Origin: Spirochaetota bacterium
GTDB lineage: Bacteria; Spirochaetota; UBA4802; JAFGJZ01
Length of the DNA stretch: 64,000 nucleotides
Direction: 5' to 3'
Assembly (NCBI GenBank): GCA_027858855.1
Contig: JAQIBV010000023.1
Location: forward strand, 1-64,000
Shown: positions 1-8,000 of the stretch, piece by piece
How the letters are laid out: each line of letters opens with the position of its first letter
Numbering within the stretch: the first letter of the stretch is position 1
The notes under the pieces: generated by a model
Told to the model about the DNA's origin: nothing
What the model saw: only the letters and a program-made list of their open reading frames with translations
The model's database searches: none
Made by a program: the position numbers and the translations under genes

Positions 1-744
1 AGCAATGTCATTGCTGTAATAACCTGTATACCTCTAAATCCGCATAATATGGCACATTTCTCTTTGTATCTTTCTGTTTGGGATAACTTGACAACATCAT
101 CCGTCAGTTCATTTACAAGTGCATTCTGATAGTTATAATGACCTATTAGTCTATTCAACATTAGCCGATCTTCGTAAGGTAACTCCACTGTGCCTATGAA
201 ATTCATATACATTTGAGTAAACGGTGTTGAACCAGAATATTCTATGCCTTTTCGTAATAAGAAAGCGCATATGGCCTGCTTGATCCTTACCAACTCATTT
301 GTTTGAAATACACGAAATCGAATAAGGTCCCGTTCCTGTTGTTCGTCTGGTACATTAATTGCAGTGAGAAGACCTGTGCGTAAATATATGCCAAGTTTTC
401 GAGCATCAATCCGATCAGTCTTGACTTTTTTATGGTCTGTGGGAATGAGTGATGAGGCAACAATAATACAGTCAATACCATGCTTTATCAGTTTCCGGTA
501 AATAGTGTAGCCGCAGCCACCTGCTTCATAGCAAAGGCTGCATCTGCGAGCAGGTGCGAAGCACCGACCAGCAGGTTTTCAAATGATAATCATCAGAAAG
601 GTTTTTAATCAGTTTGAATAAGGTAGTAAGATTATTTGCTATTTTCTTTGTAAATTCTTCTTCCTTTCTCTGCTCAACAAAAAGAACTAACGTAATTGAA
701 TTCTTGTGGCCATCCATTCCAAGGTATGCTATTTTCTTATTCAT
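1..744 (-). pseudogene. IS110-family transposase, frameshifted and cut by window edge
   Basis: The first 72 codons read down from the ATG at 744, starting with the RuvC-like first Asp (LGMDGHKNS). The reading then shifts by one frame near 530-580 and continues openly to the window edge with CYEAGGCGYTIYRKL, KTDRIDARKLGIYL and further IS110-type sequence (RFRVFQTNELVRIKQ). These are the DEDD Asp/Glu landmarks of IS110 recombinases. A good AGGAGG ribosome site precedes the ATG. The break falls where a short palindromic repeat (541-575) interrupts the gene, and the distance between the two halves is one base out of register. The C-terminal Tnp20 (serine) domain lies outside the window. The element is probably inactive unless frameshifting rescues it. 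The family call is firm; its activity is inferred. Confidence 0.9.
541..575. repeat. short palindromic repeat inserted in the transposase gene
   Basis: The segment contains GGTGCGAAGCACC, a 5-bp stem with a GAA loop, flanked by CTGC and GCAG ends. It sits exactly where the IS110 reading frame breaks and has no counterpart in the conserved protein. Its pieces (GAGCAG, TGCGAA, CGACCAGCA) recur in a cluster at 3207-3260. That suggests a small interspersed repeat of this genome rather than random sequence. The ends are approximate because the original target sequence is not known. Confidence 0.5.
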
Positions 745-861
745 GGGTGTGACCTCCTCTATGTATTTTTACTATTTACTACATAGTAATGTGTCCCTGT
801 TTCTATTTCACATTTTTTTGTAAATAGAATTAGCACACGAACTTTTGAGAGTCACACCCAT
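743..861 (-). repeat. 11-bp inverted repeat bracketing the transposase leader
   Basis: ATGGGTGTGAC at 743-753, which includes the transposase start codon, is exactly inverted at 851-861. The roughly 97 bases between hold two weaker hairpins (TACTATGTAGTA and CTATTTAC/GAAATAG in minus-strand sense). In IS110-group elements the non-coding end upstream of the recombinase encodes the bridge (guide) RNA, so this leader is a candidate for that RNA. What is seen is the repeat and the position. The guide-RNA role is inference, and no target or donor loops were identified. Confidence 0.4.
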
Positions 862-1013
862 ACTATCTATAAAGACGAGGAGCTGCGCAAATGAGCTATC
901 AAGAACACCAAGGACAATAACGTGATGAGAGAACAATGCAGTGTTTGGATCATGACCGAAGGTGATCGCTTGCCGATATCACCGGGTACCCCAATGTGGA
1001 CGGAGGCAGACGG

Positions 1014-2333
1014 ATGAACAAGCACGCAGCCCAGTACAGCAAAGGCAGTCTCAGCCTGCTTGGCACGATCGCGATGGGCACCGGCGTGATGATCGGAGCC
1101 GGCATCTTCGCGCTCACGGGGCAGGTCGCCGAGCTCGCGGGAGGACTTTTTCCGATCGCGTTCATCGTCGCGGCGGTAGTCAGCGGCTTCAGCGCATATA
1201 GCTACATCAAGGTCGCCAGCGTCTACCCTTCCGCCGGCGGCATTGCCATGATCCTCAAGAAGGCGTACGGTAAGACCACGGTGACCGGAGCCGCCGCGCT
1301 CCTCATGGCGCTCTCGATGATCATTGCCGAGAGCCTGGTAGCCCGGACTTTCGGCTCCTACACTCTTCAGCTCTTCCCATCCGACCCGGCGGCGTTCTGG
1401 GTTCCGGTGCTCGCCGTCGGACTCATCGTCGCGGCGTTCCTTGTGAATCTCGCTGGTAACAAGGTCATCGGGACCGTGTCGAAGTTAACCGCGGTCGTCA
1501 AAATCGGCGGGCTCCTCGTGTTCGCAGGGAGTGCCGTGGCAGCCTCTGGGATCAGTCTACAGACCAGCATCGTTCCCCCAAGTGGGGACCCGTCGATCTG
1601 GACCTTCTTCGGTAGTGTTGCGCTGGCGATCCTCGCGTTCAAGGGGTTCACCACGATCACCAATTCGGGCGGCGAGGTCACAAAGCCAAAGAAGAACGTG
1701 GGACGCGCCATCATCATCTCCCTGGCGATCTGCCTCGTCGTGTACCTCGCCGTTTGCTTCGGAGTGGCATCGAGCCTGACGCTCGATGAGCTCATCGTGG
1801 CCAAAGACTACTCGCTCGCCGAGGCGGCTCGGCCCGCCATTGGTGGGTACGGCATGTGGTTCACCGTGGTCATCGCCATGATCGCGACCGCCTCCGGCTT
1901 GCTGGCCAGCGTCTTCGCTGTCTCGCGCATGCTCGCGATGCTCACGGAGATGAAGCTGATCCCACATCGCCATTTCGGAATGCCGGGCAACATTCAGCAG
2001 CACACGTTGGTCTACACCGTGGTCATCGCTGCTGTCCTCGCCGCCGTGTTCGATTTGTCCCGCATCGCTTCACTGGGCGCGATCTTCTACCTGATAATGG
2101 ATATCACCGTTCACTGGGGTGTCTTGCGACACCTGCACACGGACGTCGGAGCGAACCGCGTGGTTCTTGGCACTGCGATCGCCCTCGATATCACGGCCCT
2201 GGGAGCATTCCTGTTTGTCAAAGGCTTCTCCGATCCGCTGATCGTCGCAGTCAGCCTCGTGTCGATCGCCGTCATCGTTGCGTTCGAGCACTTCTACCTG
2301 CGCAGACTTCGAGATACAAACGAACAAGAATGA
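1014..2333 (+). CDS. APC-family amino acid permease
   Basis: A 439-residue polytopic inner-membrane protein, probably an amino acid or polyamine/proton symporter. The N-terminal segment has the helix-1 signature GVMIGAGIFALTG typical of the amino acid-polyamine-organocation family, followed by about twelve hydrophobic stretches. I start at the ATG at 1014 rather than the GTG at 996 because GGAGG lies at 1002-1006, eight bases before it, and the conserved N-terminus (MNKHAAQYSKGSLSL) begins there. The gene is markedly GC-rich with codons ending in C or G, unlike the AT-rich genes around it, so recent horizontal transfer is likely. It is followed by a DUF302 gene of the same composition, and the two probably moved together. 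The substrate cannot be told from sequence. Confidence 0.9.
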   Translation: MNKHAAQYSKGSLSLLGTIAMGTGVMIGAGIFALTGQVAELAGGLFPIAFIVAAVVSGFSAYSYIKVASVYPSAGGIAMILKKAYGKTTVTGAAALLMALSMIIAESLVARTFGSYTLQLFPSDPAAFWVPVLAVGLIVAAFLVNLAGNKVIGTVSKLTAVVKIGGLLVFAGSAVAASGISLQTSIVPPSGDPSIWTFFGSVALAILAFKGFTTITNSGGEVTKPKKNVGRAIIISLAICLVVYLAVCFGVASSLTLDELIVAKDYSLAEAARPAIGGYGMWFTVVIAMIATASGLLASVFAVSRMLAMLTEMKLIPHRHFGMPGNIQQHTLVYTVVIAAVLAAVFDLSRIASLGAIFYLIMDITVHWGVLRHLHTDVGANRVVLGTAIALDITALGAFLFVKGFSDPLIVAVSLVSIAVIVAFEHFYLRRLRDTNEQE

Positions 2334-2395
2334 AACCTTCACGAGCTACTCATAACAAAAAACTCAAAACATGATTGGAAAGAGAAGGAGAAAAG

Positions 2396-2797
2396 ATGAT
2401 GAACGAGACGAAGTATGGTTACGAAAAGATTTTGGATGAGGTTTCACTGGAGGACGCGCGGGCACGCGTGGTCGAAGCACTTGCTGCAGAAGGTTTCGGT
2501 GTTCTTACCGAGATAGATGTGAAGGCGACGCTGAAGAAGAAGCTCGACGTGGACTTTCGACCCTATGTGATTCTCGGTGCTTGCAACCCGAAGCTAGCCC
2601 ACCGCACGCTGGAGGCCGAGCCACAGATCGGGCTGTTGTTGCCTTGCAACGTCGTCCTTCAGGAAAGCCGCGACGGGGTGGTTCTGTCTATTGCCAAACC
2701 CAAAGCGCTGTTTGCTCTCGTCGAGAACTCTGCGCTCGACTCGGTGGTGGGCGAGGTCGACGAGCGGCTCCGCCGGGTACTTGAATCGGTGAGCTGA
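2396..2797 (+). CDS. DUF302 domain protein
   Basis: A protein of about 133 residues matching the DUF302 family across most of its length: GFGVLTEIDVKATLKKKL, then RPYVILGACNPKLAHR and IGLLLPCNVVLQE. The family is a small alpha/beta fold often found with cation or redox genes; its biochemical role is not settled. I chose the ATG at 2396 because AAGGAG sits at 2385-2390, over the TTG at 2375. It lies 62 bases behind the permease, shares its GC-rich codon use, and was probably acquired with it. The two Cys (GAC and LPC) are seen in many family members, but I cannot assign them a function. Confidence 0.9.
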   Translation: MMNETKYGYEKILDEVSLEDARARVVEALAAEGFGVLTEIDVKATLKKKLDVDFRPYVILGACNPKLAHRTLEAEPQIGLLLPCNVVLQESRDGVVLSIAKPKALFALVENSALDSVVGEVDERLRRVLESVS

Positions 2798-3498
2798 TGG
2801 TGGGGATGCAGCTCGAAGGGAGCAGCGCCAGTACTTCATTTTAAGCGGTCTATTCCTTCGGCCGTCCAGCGCTGCCTGGCGTGCCCGATTCGATGTTTAA
2901 AACATCAAAGCACCGCTCTATACGGGTTCTCTCCGCTAGGTAAAGTTTGGCATGAGATTTGCGTTTCTGAAGCATACGCCATCGGAAAACAGGTCATGCG
3001 GTCGAACACAATACTTGCATTTAGAAATATCGAAGAAATCAAAACCATGGGAAAAAATTTTAATTAATCACAGTACTACGCCCTTGTAGGTTTTTGTTTC
3101 ACAAAAATCCTGCGGGTGCCAGGGGATTTCACTGGTAAATAACTCTCTTTAGTACTGTATATAAAAATCAGTATGTCTTAGGTCACATATGCGAGAAGGA
3201 CGCATGCACGAGCAGCGAATGCAGTGAGCGACCAGTGCAGTGAGCTTGCGAACGACCAGCATATTACGGATGATAGAATGAAATACATGGTCGTACTACT
3301 CGCAGTTTTGCTCTCTACTTATGAGTTTTCAAAATAATCATTGTTTGTCTAGCGACAATTATTAAAAGTTTGGTCAGTATAGTGAAGATTTAACAATAAT
3401 TTTGAAAACTCCAAAGGCAATACCTTTTTATAGAATAATATTACAGTACTCTTCACTGATGATTTTCCTTAAAAGATAAAAGGATGAGGGATAATACC
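2798..3498. other. intergenic junction between GC-rich insert and AT-rich backbone
   Basis: No credible gene on either strand. The first part up to about 3000 keeps the GC-rich composition of the upstream insert; after about 3050 the sequence becomes AT-rich. The right edge of the foreign DNA therefore probably lies near 3000-3060. A weak hairpin (TTTTTGT TTC ACAAAAA) lies at 3091-3107 and a degenerate repeat cluster at 3207-3260. No integrase, direct target repeat or tRNA fragment was seen at the junction. Confidence 0.5.
3207..3260. repeat. degenerate short tandem repeat cluster
   Basis: GCAGTGAGC occurs at 3221 and 3237, with interleaved GCGACCAG, GCGAACGACCAGC and CGAGCAGCGAA variants. 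The same word set (GAGCAG, TGCGAA, CGACCAGC) makes up the 541-575 insertion in the transposase, so both belong to one repeat family. It is not coding in any frame. There are no clear target duplications. Confidence 0.5.
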
Positions 3499-3984
3499 AT
3501 GTTCGCTTTTAGAAAAGCTAATTTAGATGATTCAGAAAAACTTACTAATTTAGCCGTGGAATCCGAAAGTCACTGGAACCGTACAGAAGATTTTCTGGAG
3601 AAATTTCGTGAATTATATAAAATAACCAACGAAGCAATTAATCAAAATCTTGTATTTATAATTTCTATAGATAATAAAATGATAGGATTTTATAATGTAT
3701 CTTTTAGCAACGAGATTAAGTCTTTAGAACATTTTTTTTTACATCCTGATTATATCGGAATGGGCTTTGGTAAAGAACTCTGGAAGCATATGATAAAAAA
3801 ATGCAGGGAAAATCATATAAAAAAAATACAGATACTGGCCGATCCGCATGCAAAAGATTTCTATATAAATATGGGAGCTAAATATGTTGGAGAATCCCCA
3901 TCAAAGTTTTCAAGCAATAGCACCGTACCTGAGTTGTTATATGAATTCAAAGGAAGCGACAGAGAGCAATTGGGAGGAATTTAG
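3499..3984 (+). CDS. GNAT-family N-acetyltransferase
   Basis: A 161-residue cytosolic acetyl-CoA-dependent acyltransferase. Motif A is visible around residues 85-100 as HFFLHPDYIGMGFGKELW, with the pyrophosphate-binding Gly-rich loop; motif B is IQILADPHAKDFYINMGA, the usual strand-helix ending in Y/F-x-x-x-GA. The ATG at 3499 is preferred over 3484 because GAGGG precedes it by about nine bases and FAFRKANLDD is a normal family N-terminus. The next small gene begins two bases after its stop codon, with that gene's ribosome site inside this gene's last codons, so the two are translationally coupled. The substrate is unknown. Confidence 0.85.
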   Translation: MFAFRKANLDDSEKLTNLAVESESHWNRTEDFLEKFRELYKITNEAINQNLVFIISIDNKMIGFYNVSFSNEIKSLEHFFLHPDYIGMGFGKELWKHMIKKCRENHIKKIQILADPHAKDFYINMGAKYVGESPSKFSSNSTVPELLYEFKGSDREQLGGI

Positions 3985-3985
3985 A

Positions 3986-4204
3986 ATGCTGCTGACAGAA
4001 ATTGACTCCCGGAACACCTACCCGGATCAGTCCATTCTCAAAGTTAATGAGTCATCGACGATAACACTGGATGAGTACAACTCTATTACCAAGGAAGATG
4101 AATCTGACATGCAGATAATATCTTTTATAGTTTCTTTGGAATTTACAGACAGTTCACTGGTGTATATTGAAGGACTTCCTGAAGATCAGGCCGAAGAACT
4201 TTAG
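3986..4204 (+). CDS. small acidic hypothetical protein
   Basis: A 72-residue soluble protein with many Asp and Glu and no recognised domain. The ATG at 3986 has a strong GGGAGGA site at 3973-3979 overlapping the end of the GNAT gene, which argues for a real, coupled gene. A longer version starting at 3884 would run inside the acetyltransferase in another frame and is not supported. Partner or target of the acetyltransferase is a possibility from context only. Confidence 0.6.
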   Translation: MLLTEIDSRNTYPDQSILKVNESSTITLDEYNSITKEDESDMQIISFIVSLEFTDSSLVYIEGLPEDQAEEL

Positions 4205-4228
4205 CACTAATGTGCTACGCCAGGTCTT

Positions 4229-4262
4229 CCAGCACCACCTCTGAAAAACAGAGTGATGCTGG
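4229..4262. terminator. hairpin with CCAGCACCAC box after the GNAT operon
   Basis: CCAGCA at 4229-4234 pairs with TGCTGG at 4257-4262, and CTCTG with CAGAG inside, closing an A5 loop. It lies between the ends of the plus-strand operon and the minus-strand helicase gene. There is no T-run after it on the plus strand, so it may be a processing stem or a repeat rather than a classical terminator. A similar CCAGCACCAC hairpin occurs at 41822-41857. Confidence 0.4.
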
Positions 4263-4334
4263 ATACCGGAAGATGGGGTTGCCCTTAAATTGTTTTTATC
4301 ACAGGGACTTTATTAAATTTCTAATTTTGGAGAG

Positions 4335-6302
4335 TTATACTATGTCACTGCCCTTTTTTACCGAACGTTTCTTTGCAGCATACGAGCCTTTTTCTGAACC
4401 CTTGCTCGAACTACGTTTTACACTGCTACGTGCATCCGTTGGTTTTTTAGAGCGGGGTTTTGCTTTCGCAGATCCCTTTTCTTCAGCAATCTCTACACGT
4501 ATCTCACGATTCTCTACCGTAACATCTTTCATAGAAGACAATACCAGTTTTTCATCACTCTTTCTAACTTCAAAAAAGGTTAGCTTATCCATGACGTCCA
4601 CTTTACCAATTTCTATGTTACGTGTTCGCGTCTTCTCTTTCACAACACCAATCAGATCCACAACTCCGAAACCATCTTTACGACCAGCATTCATATACAA
4701 CCTGCTGTATTCCTCTTCAGAAGCAACCGGCTTACGCTTATTCGGTGCCGATTCAGAACGTGGAGCTCTTTTTCTGGTTTCATCACGAGGACCTGTTTTT
4801 TCGAAACTTCGACTTCTTGATGAATCGCGACCACTGCCTGCAGCTCTTCCCGCATCTCTGCCACGACCGGAATCACGTCTATTGCCACTATCACGACCAC
4901 GAGACGAATCACGCCCACGGCCGGAATCACGGCCACGTCCAGAATCTCTTCCACGATCCCGACCTCTTCCACTATCAGCACCTCGGGAAGTCGCATTAAT
5001 ATCTTTTGCATTACGATAATATTCAAGAAACTGGTTAAACTCAACAGAGACAAAACGCTTTATTAACTCATCACGTTCTATTCCCGAAAGCTGCTTGATA
5101 ATTGGTTCAATAAAAGAATCAATTTCATCATTCTTCAGTTCCACCTCTTCAACTTTTCGAATCAATTCAAAAAGACGTGTCTGACAGATTTCTCTTCCAC
5201 CAGGAACAAGAGACTTTTTAAAAGATATCTTCATTGAGCGCTCGATCATATCTATCTTGCGCTGTTCACGTGTATTAACAATTGCTACGGCTATACCGGC
5301 TTTACCGGCACGACCGGTACGGCCTGAGCGGTGTGTGTAAACTTCAACGTCATCAGGAAGATTATAATTTATGACATGAGTCAGATCATTTACGTCCAGG
5401 CCGCGCGCGGCAACATCGGTAGCAATAAGAAGTTTAAGATGTTTGTCACGAAATCGTTTCATAACGTGATCACGTTGAACCTGTGTCAACTCTCCATGAA
5501 GAGCATCACAGCTGTATCCGTCTTTTATCAATTTTTCGGCAATTTCCTTTGTCTCATTACGCGTGCGACAAAACACAATTCCGTAAATATGGGGCGCGCT
5601 GTCTACAATGCGTTTAAGGGCAAGATATCTGTCAGGAGCTTTTACCATGTACATCTGGTGCTCTATATTTACATTACCGGCATTCCGTTTTCCCAGAACA
5701 ATCTCTTCCGGGTTTTTCATAAAATTATCTTTTAATGACTCTGGCATTGTGGCCGAGAAAAGAAGCGTCTGTTTGTTTTCAGGTGTTGTTCTTAGAATCG
5801 ATTCCAACTCTTCCCGGAAACCCATCGTCAGCATCTCGTCGGCCTCATCCAGAACCAGCCACTGAATTGAAGAAACATCAAGATACTTACGGCGTAACAT
5901 ATCGTTCAGTCGCCCAGGTGTTCCAACAACTATTTGTGCGCCCCTTCGCAACTCACTTATCTGTGTTTCTATTTTGGCGCCGCCATACACCGGCACAATA
6001 TTTATTTCAGGTCTGTATTTCGCATATGAAAGCATATCCTTCGAAATCTGAATACAAAGCTCGCGTGTTGGTGCAAGTATAAGTGCCTGCACATTTTTAG
6101 CCTTATCTACTTTTTCAAGAATGGGAAGGCCAAAAGCAGCTGTTTTCCCTGTTCCAGTCTGAGCAAGTGCTATCAAATCCCGACTGCTCTCAAGTACAAA
6201 AGGAATAACCTTCTCTTGTACAGGTGTCGGTGTAACAAAACCCAGTTTACTAATTGCATCCATGATTTGTGGCCCAAGGCCGATTGAATCAAATTGTATC
6301 AT
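4335..6302 (-). CDS. deaD: DEAD-box ATP-dependent RNA helicase
   Basis: A 655-residue helicase acting on structured RNA, most like the DeaD/CsdA/DbpA group that assists ribosome assembly and RNA decay. All motifs are present in order: AQTGTGKT (residues 47-54), PTRELCIQI, GTPGRL, LDEADEM, SATMP, ATDVAARGLDV and HRSGRTGRAGK. After the RecA domains comes an Arg/Gly/Asp/Ser repeat tract (RGRDSG units, about residues 445-490), then a DbpA-type RNA-binding fold (YMNAGRKDGFGVVDLIG), then a basic tail rich in Lys/Ser. GGAGA precedes the ATG. The repeat tract is encoded by near-identical codons around 4840-4975 and could vary in length between strains. The family is certain; the exact substrate is not. 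Confidence 0.95.
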   Translation of the reverse strand: MIQFDSIGLGPQIMDAISKLGFVTPTPVQEKVIPFVLESSRDLIALAQTGTGKTAAFGLPILEKVDKAKNVQALILAPTRELCIQISKDMLSYAKYRPEINIVPVYGGAKIETQISELRRGAQIVVGTPGRLNDMLRRKYLDVSSIQWLVLDEADEMLTMGFREELESILRTTPENKQTLLFSATMPESLKDNFMKNPEEIVLGKRNAGNVNIEHQMYMVKAPDRYLALKRIVDSAPHIYGIVFCRTRNETKEIAEKLIKDGYSCDALHGELTQVQRDHVMKRFRDKHLKLLIATDVAARGLDVNDLTHVINYNLPDDVEVYTHRSGRTGRAGKAGIAVAIVNTREQRKIDMIERSMKISFKKSLVPGGREICQTRLFELIRKVEEVELKNDEIDSFIEPIIKQLSGIERDELIKRFVSVEFNQFLEYYRNAKDINATSRGADSGRGRDRGRDSGRGRDSGRGRDSSRGRDSGNRRDSGRGRDAGRAAGSGRDSSRSRSFEKTGPRDETRKRAPRSESAPNKRKPVASEEEYSRLYMNAGRKDGFGVVDLIGVVKEKTRTRNIEIGKVDVMDKLTFFEVRKSDEKLVLSSMKDVTVENREIRVEIAEEKGSAKAKPRSKKPTDARSSVKRSSSKGSEKGSYAAKKRSVKKGSDIV

Positions 6303-6872
6303 TGTTTCTCCAAATGTAGGTCAGACATTTATGCTGACTCTTATATTCGGGCTTTTCCCAAAACTTCTTCAGAATGAAACTGCAAAAAGTGCTCTCCATT
6401 TCTATTGCAAGGAAACTTCTAAATTACGGGTATTTCTAAAAACTCGCTTTAATCAGGTGACCTTCAAAACCCAAATTAGGGCAAATTATAGTCAATTGCT
6501 GATTATCTTAATGAGATTTCAAAAGTTCCCTTGTTAACGTTTCCTCATTGGTTACAGTTTTAAACCAGTTCTGTCATTTCAAATTAACGAAAAATACTGT
6601 TTTAAATAAAAGTAACCATTAGTTTATTAAAATACCCGTTATTAAAACTATGGAACAGCTTCGCAACTCTCGCGTGCTCTTCTGGCAGCCTGAGTGCTTT
6701 ATTCTGCTTAATTTTCTTCTGCTGGTGAAAGGGGCCCTGAACATTGAAATAAAACCGGGGAGACCAGACGGCAGGATAATTTTGGCATTATCAGAAGATC
6801 TGTAATCCTAAATAGTTCTTAGTGCCACTATCAGAGGCGCTATTTTTTTGTAAACACAAATAATTGCGCAAA
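6303..6872. other. gene-free interval with an orphan plus-strand terminator
   Basis: No convincing coding region. Both neighbouring genes are on the minus strand, so this holds the helicase promoter at the left and the 3' flank of the FAH gene at the right. From about 6650 the sequence becomes less AT-rich and shows internal pairing (GATAAT/ATTATC near 6774-6791), ending in the terminator-like hairpin at 6820-6849. A small plus-strand RNA is possible but not shown. Confidence 0.35.
6820..6849 (+). terminator. rho-independent terminator-like hairpin, no upstream gene
   Basis: TAGTGCC (6820-6826) pairs with GGCGCTA (6836-6842) with one G-T pair, followed directly by seven T residues on the plus strand. 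No plus-strand protein gene lies upstream for over 2.5 kb. It is either the end of a small RNA, or a stray hairpin protecting the convergent end of the FAH gene. Confidence 0.5.
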
Positions 6873-7478
6873 TCACTTCACGCTATTCATCAAAACCGGA
6901 AAGCCTTCAATCTCTACACGTACACTGTCTCCACGCTTCATTGGTCCGATTCCCTCGGGGGTGCCGGTTGAAATCAGGTCTCCGGGCAGAAGAGTCATGG
7001 TTTTAGAAATAAACGAGATGCACTGTGAAACAGAAAAGATCATATCCGAAGTATTAGAGTTCTGTTTAATCTCATCATTTAAATACGAGCAGATTCGCAG
7101 ATTATCAGGAGTAATCTCCTCTTTAATCACAATCTGACCTACAGGGCAAAAGGTGTCGAACGATTTGGCCCGTGTCCACTGAATTTCGCGGCTCTGCACA
7201 TCGCGTGCTGTCACGTCATTAACACAGCAGTATCCATACACATATTCAAGAGCTTCACTAATTTCAATGTTTTTACAGTTTCTCGAGATTATGACTCCAA
7301 GCTCTGCCTCATAATCCACCCTCTCGACACTGTTCGGATAAACAATTCCATCACCATTTCTGATTATAGAGCTGGGAGGTTTCATAAATATAATGGGCTC
7401 AGAAGGCAGGGGCATACCAAGTTCAGTTGCATGTTTCCTGTAATTAAGCCCAACACATACTATTTTTGACGGGTTCAT
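6873..7478 (-). CDS. fumarylacetoacetate hydrolase family protein
   Basis: A 201-residue member of the FAH superfamily, which cleaves or decarboxylates beta-diketone acids using a divalent metal. The metal-site residues are visible as YEAELGVII (Glu-x-Glu) and NDVTARDVQ (Asp), with the closing STGTPEGIGPM loop typical of the short HpcE/YcgM/FAHD1-like members. The N-terminal CVGLNYRKHA is also characteristic. GAGAGGAAAG precedes the ATG at 7478. The length fits the single-domain branch, some of which are oxaloacetate decarboxylases or acylpyruvases. The specific substrate cannot be chosen. The neighbour upstream (7516-7896) is unrelated. Confidence 0.9.
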   Translation of the reverse strand: MNPSKIVCVGLNYRKHATELGMPLPSEPIIFMKPPSSIIRNGDGIVYPNSVERVDYEAELGVIISRNCKNIEISEALEYVYGYCCVNDVTARDVQSREIQWTRAKSFDTFCPVGQIVIKEEITPDNLRICSYLNDEIKQNSNTSDMIFSVSQCISFISKTMTLLPGDLISTGTPEGIGPMKRGDSVRVEIEGFPVLMNSVK

Positions 7479-7515
7479 ACTTTCCTCTCAATAAATACAG
7501 GAATATAGAGATAAA

Positions 7516-7896
7516 TCAGGTAGGAAACTCCCCATTCGAAAGAAAAGAGTCTATATCCTCTGAAGAGTACTCTTTATCCGGATCATATCCGGGCATTAAC
7601 ATTAATAACAGTTTAATCAATTTATCGCTATCATTGCAGTTATTGTCTTCATTTTTGCTAGCATCAGACGAAAGACCCTCTTCAAGTACAGAACGATTCA
7701 GAAGTTTAAGTAAACGTTCGCTTTGGCTACTCTTCTCTTCTTCAAATTCCAAAGCAAGTTGAAGCATCGACTCCATGAAGAGGTCTTCGACATCGTGCGC
7801 ATCTTCCTCGTAAAAATCACGCAGCTTCCGCTCTCGAAACTCCATAATGTTTACTATCTTCATGTTTTTTACAGAACTGCTTTTTTTAGAAGCCAT
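7516..7896 (-). CDS. small acidic hypothetical protein
   Basis: About 126 residues, strongly acidic in the C-terminal half and with a short basic N-terminus (MASKKSSSVK). No recognised domain; probably helical around EEDAHDVEDLFMESML. The ATG at 7896 is preceded by AGGG; an in-frame TTG at 7938 is also possible, so the start is uncertain. It is 37 bases upstream of the FAH gene on the same strand and may be cotranscribed. No function is proposed. Confidence 0.6.
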   Translation of the reverse strand: MASKKSSSVKNMKIVNIMEFRERKLRDFYEEDAHDVEDLFMESMLQLALEFEEEKSSQSERLLKLLNRSVLEEGLSSDASKNEDNNCNDSDKLIKLLLMLMPGYDPDKEYSSEDIDSFLSNGEFPT

Positions 7897-8000
7897 AGTC
7901 TTATTTTCCCTGAAATAGTCTCCTTCTAAATATAGCAATAACTTCTGACAATATCAATGACAAAAAGACTTATGTTGCAACACTACCCAAAAATCACGCT

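Noticed and set aside
4210-5019. 269-codon open frame on the plus strand
   Set aside because: It runs antisense to the helicase gene and its Arg/Pro/Ser composition is the mirror of the RGRDSG tract.
6700-6849. 6S RNA
   Set aside because: CCCTGAACATTG near 6740 slightly resembles the 6S core, but the long closing stem is missing and the likeness is short.
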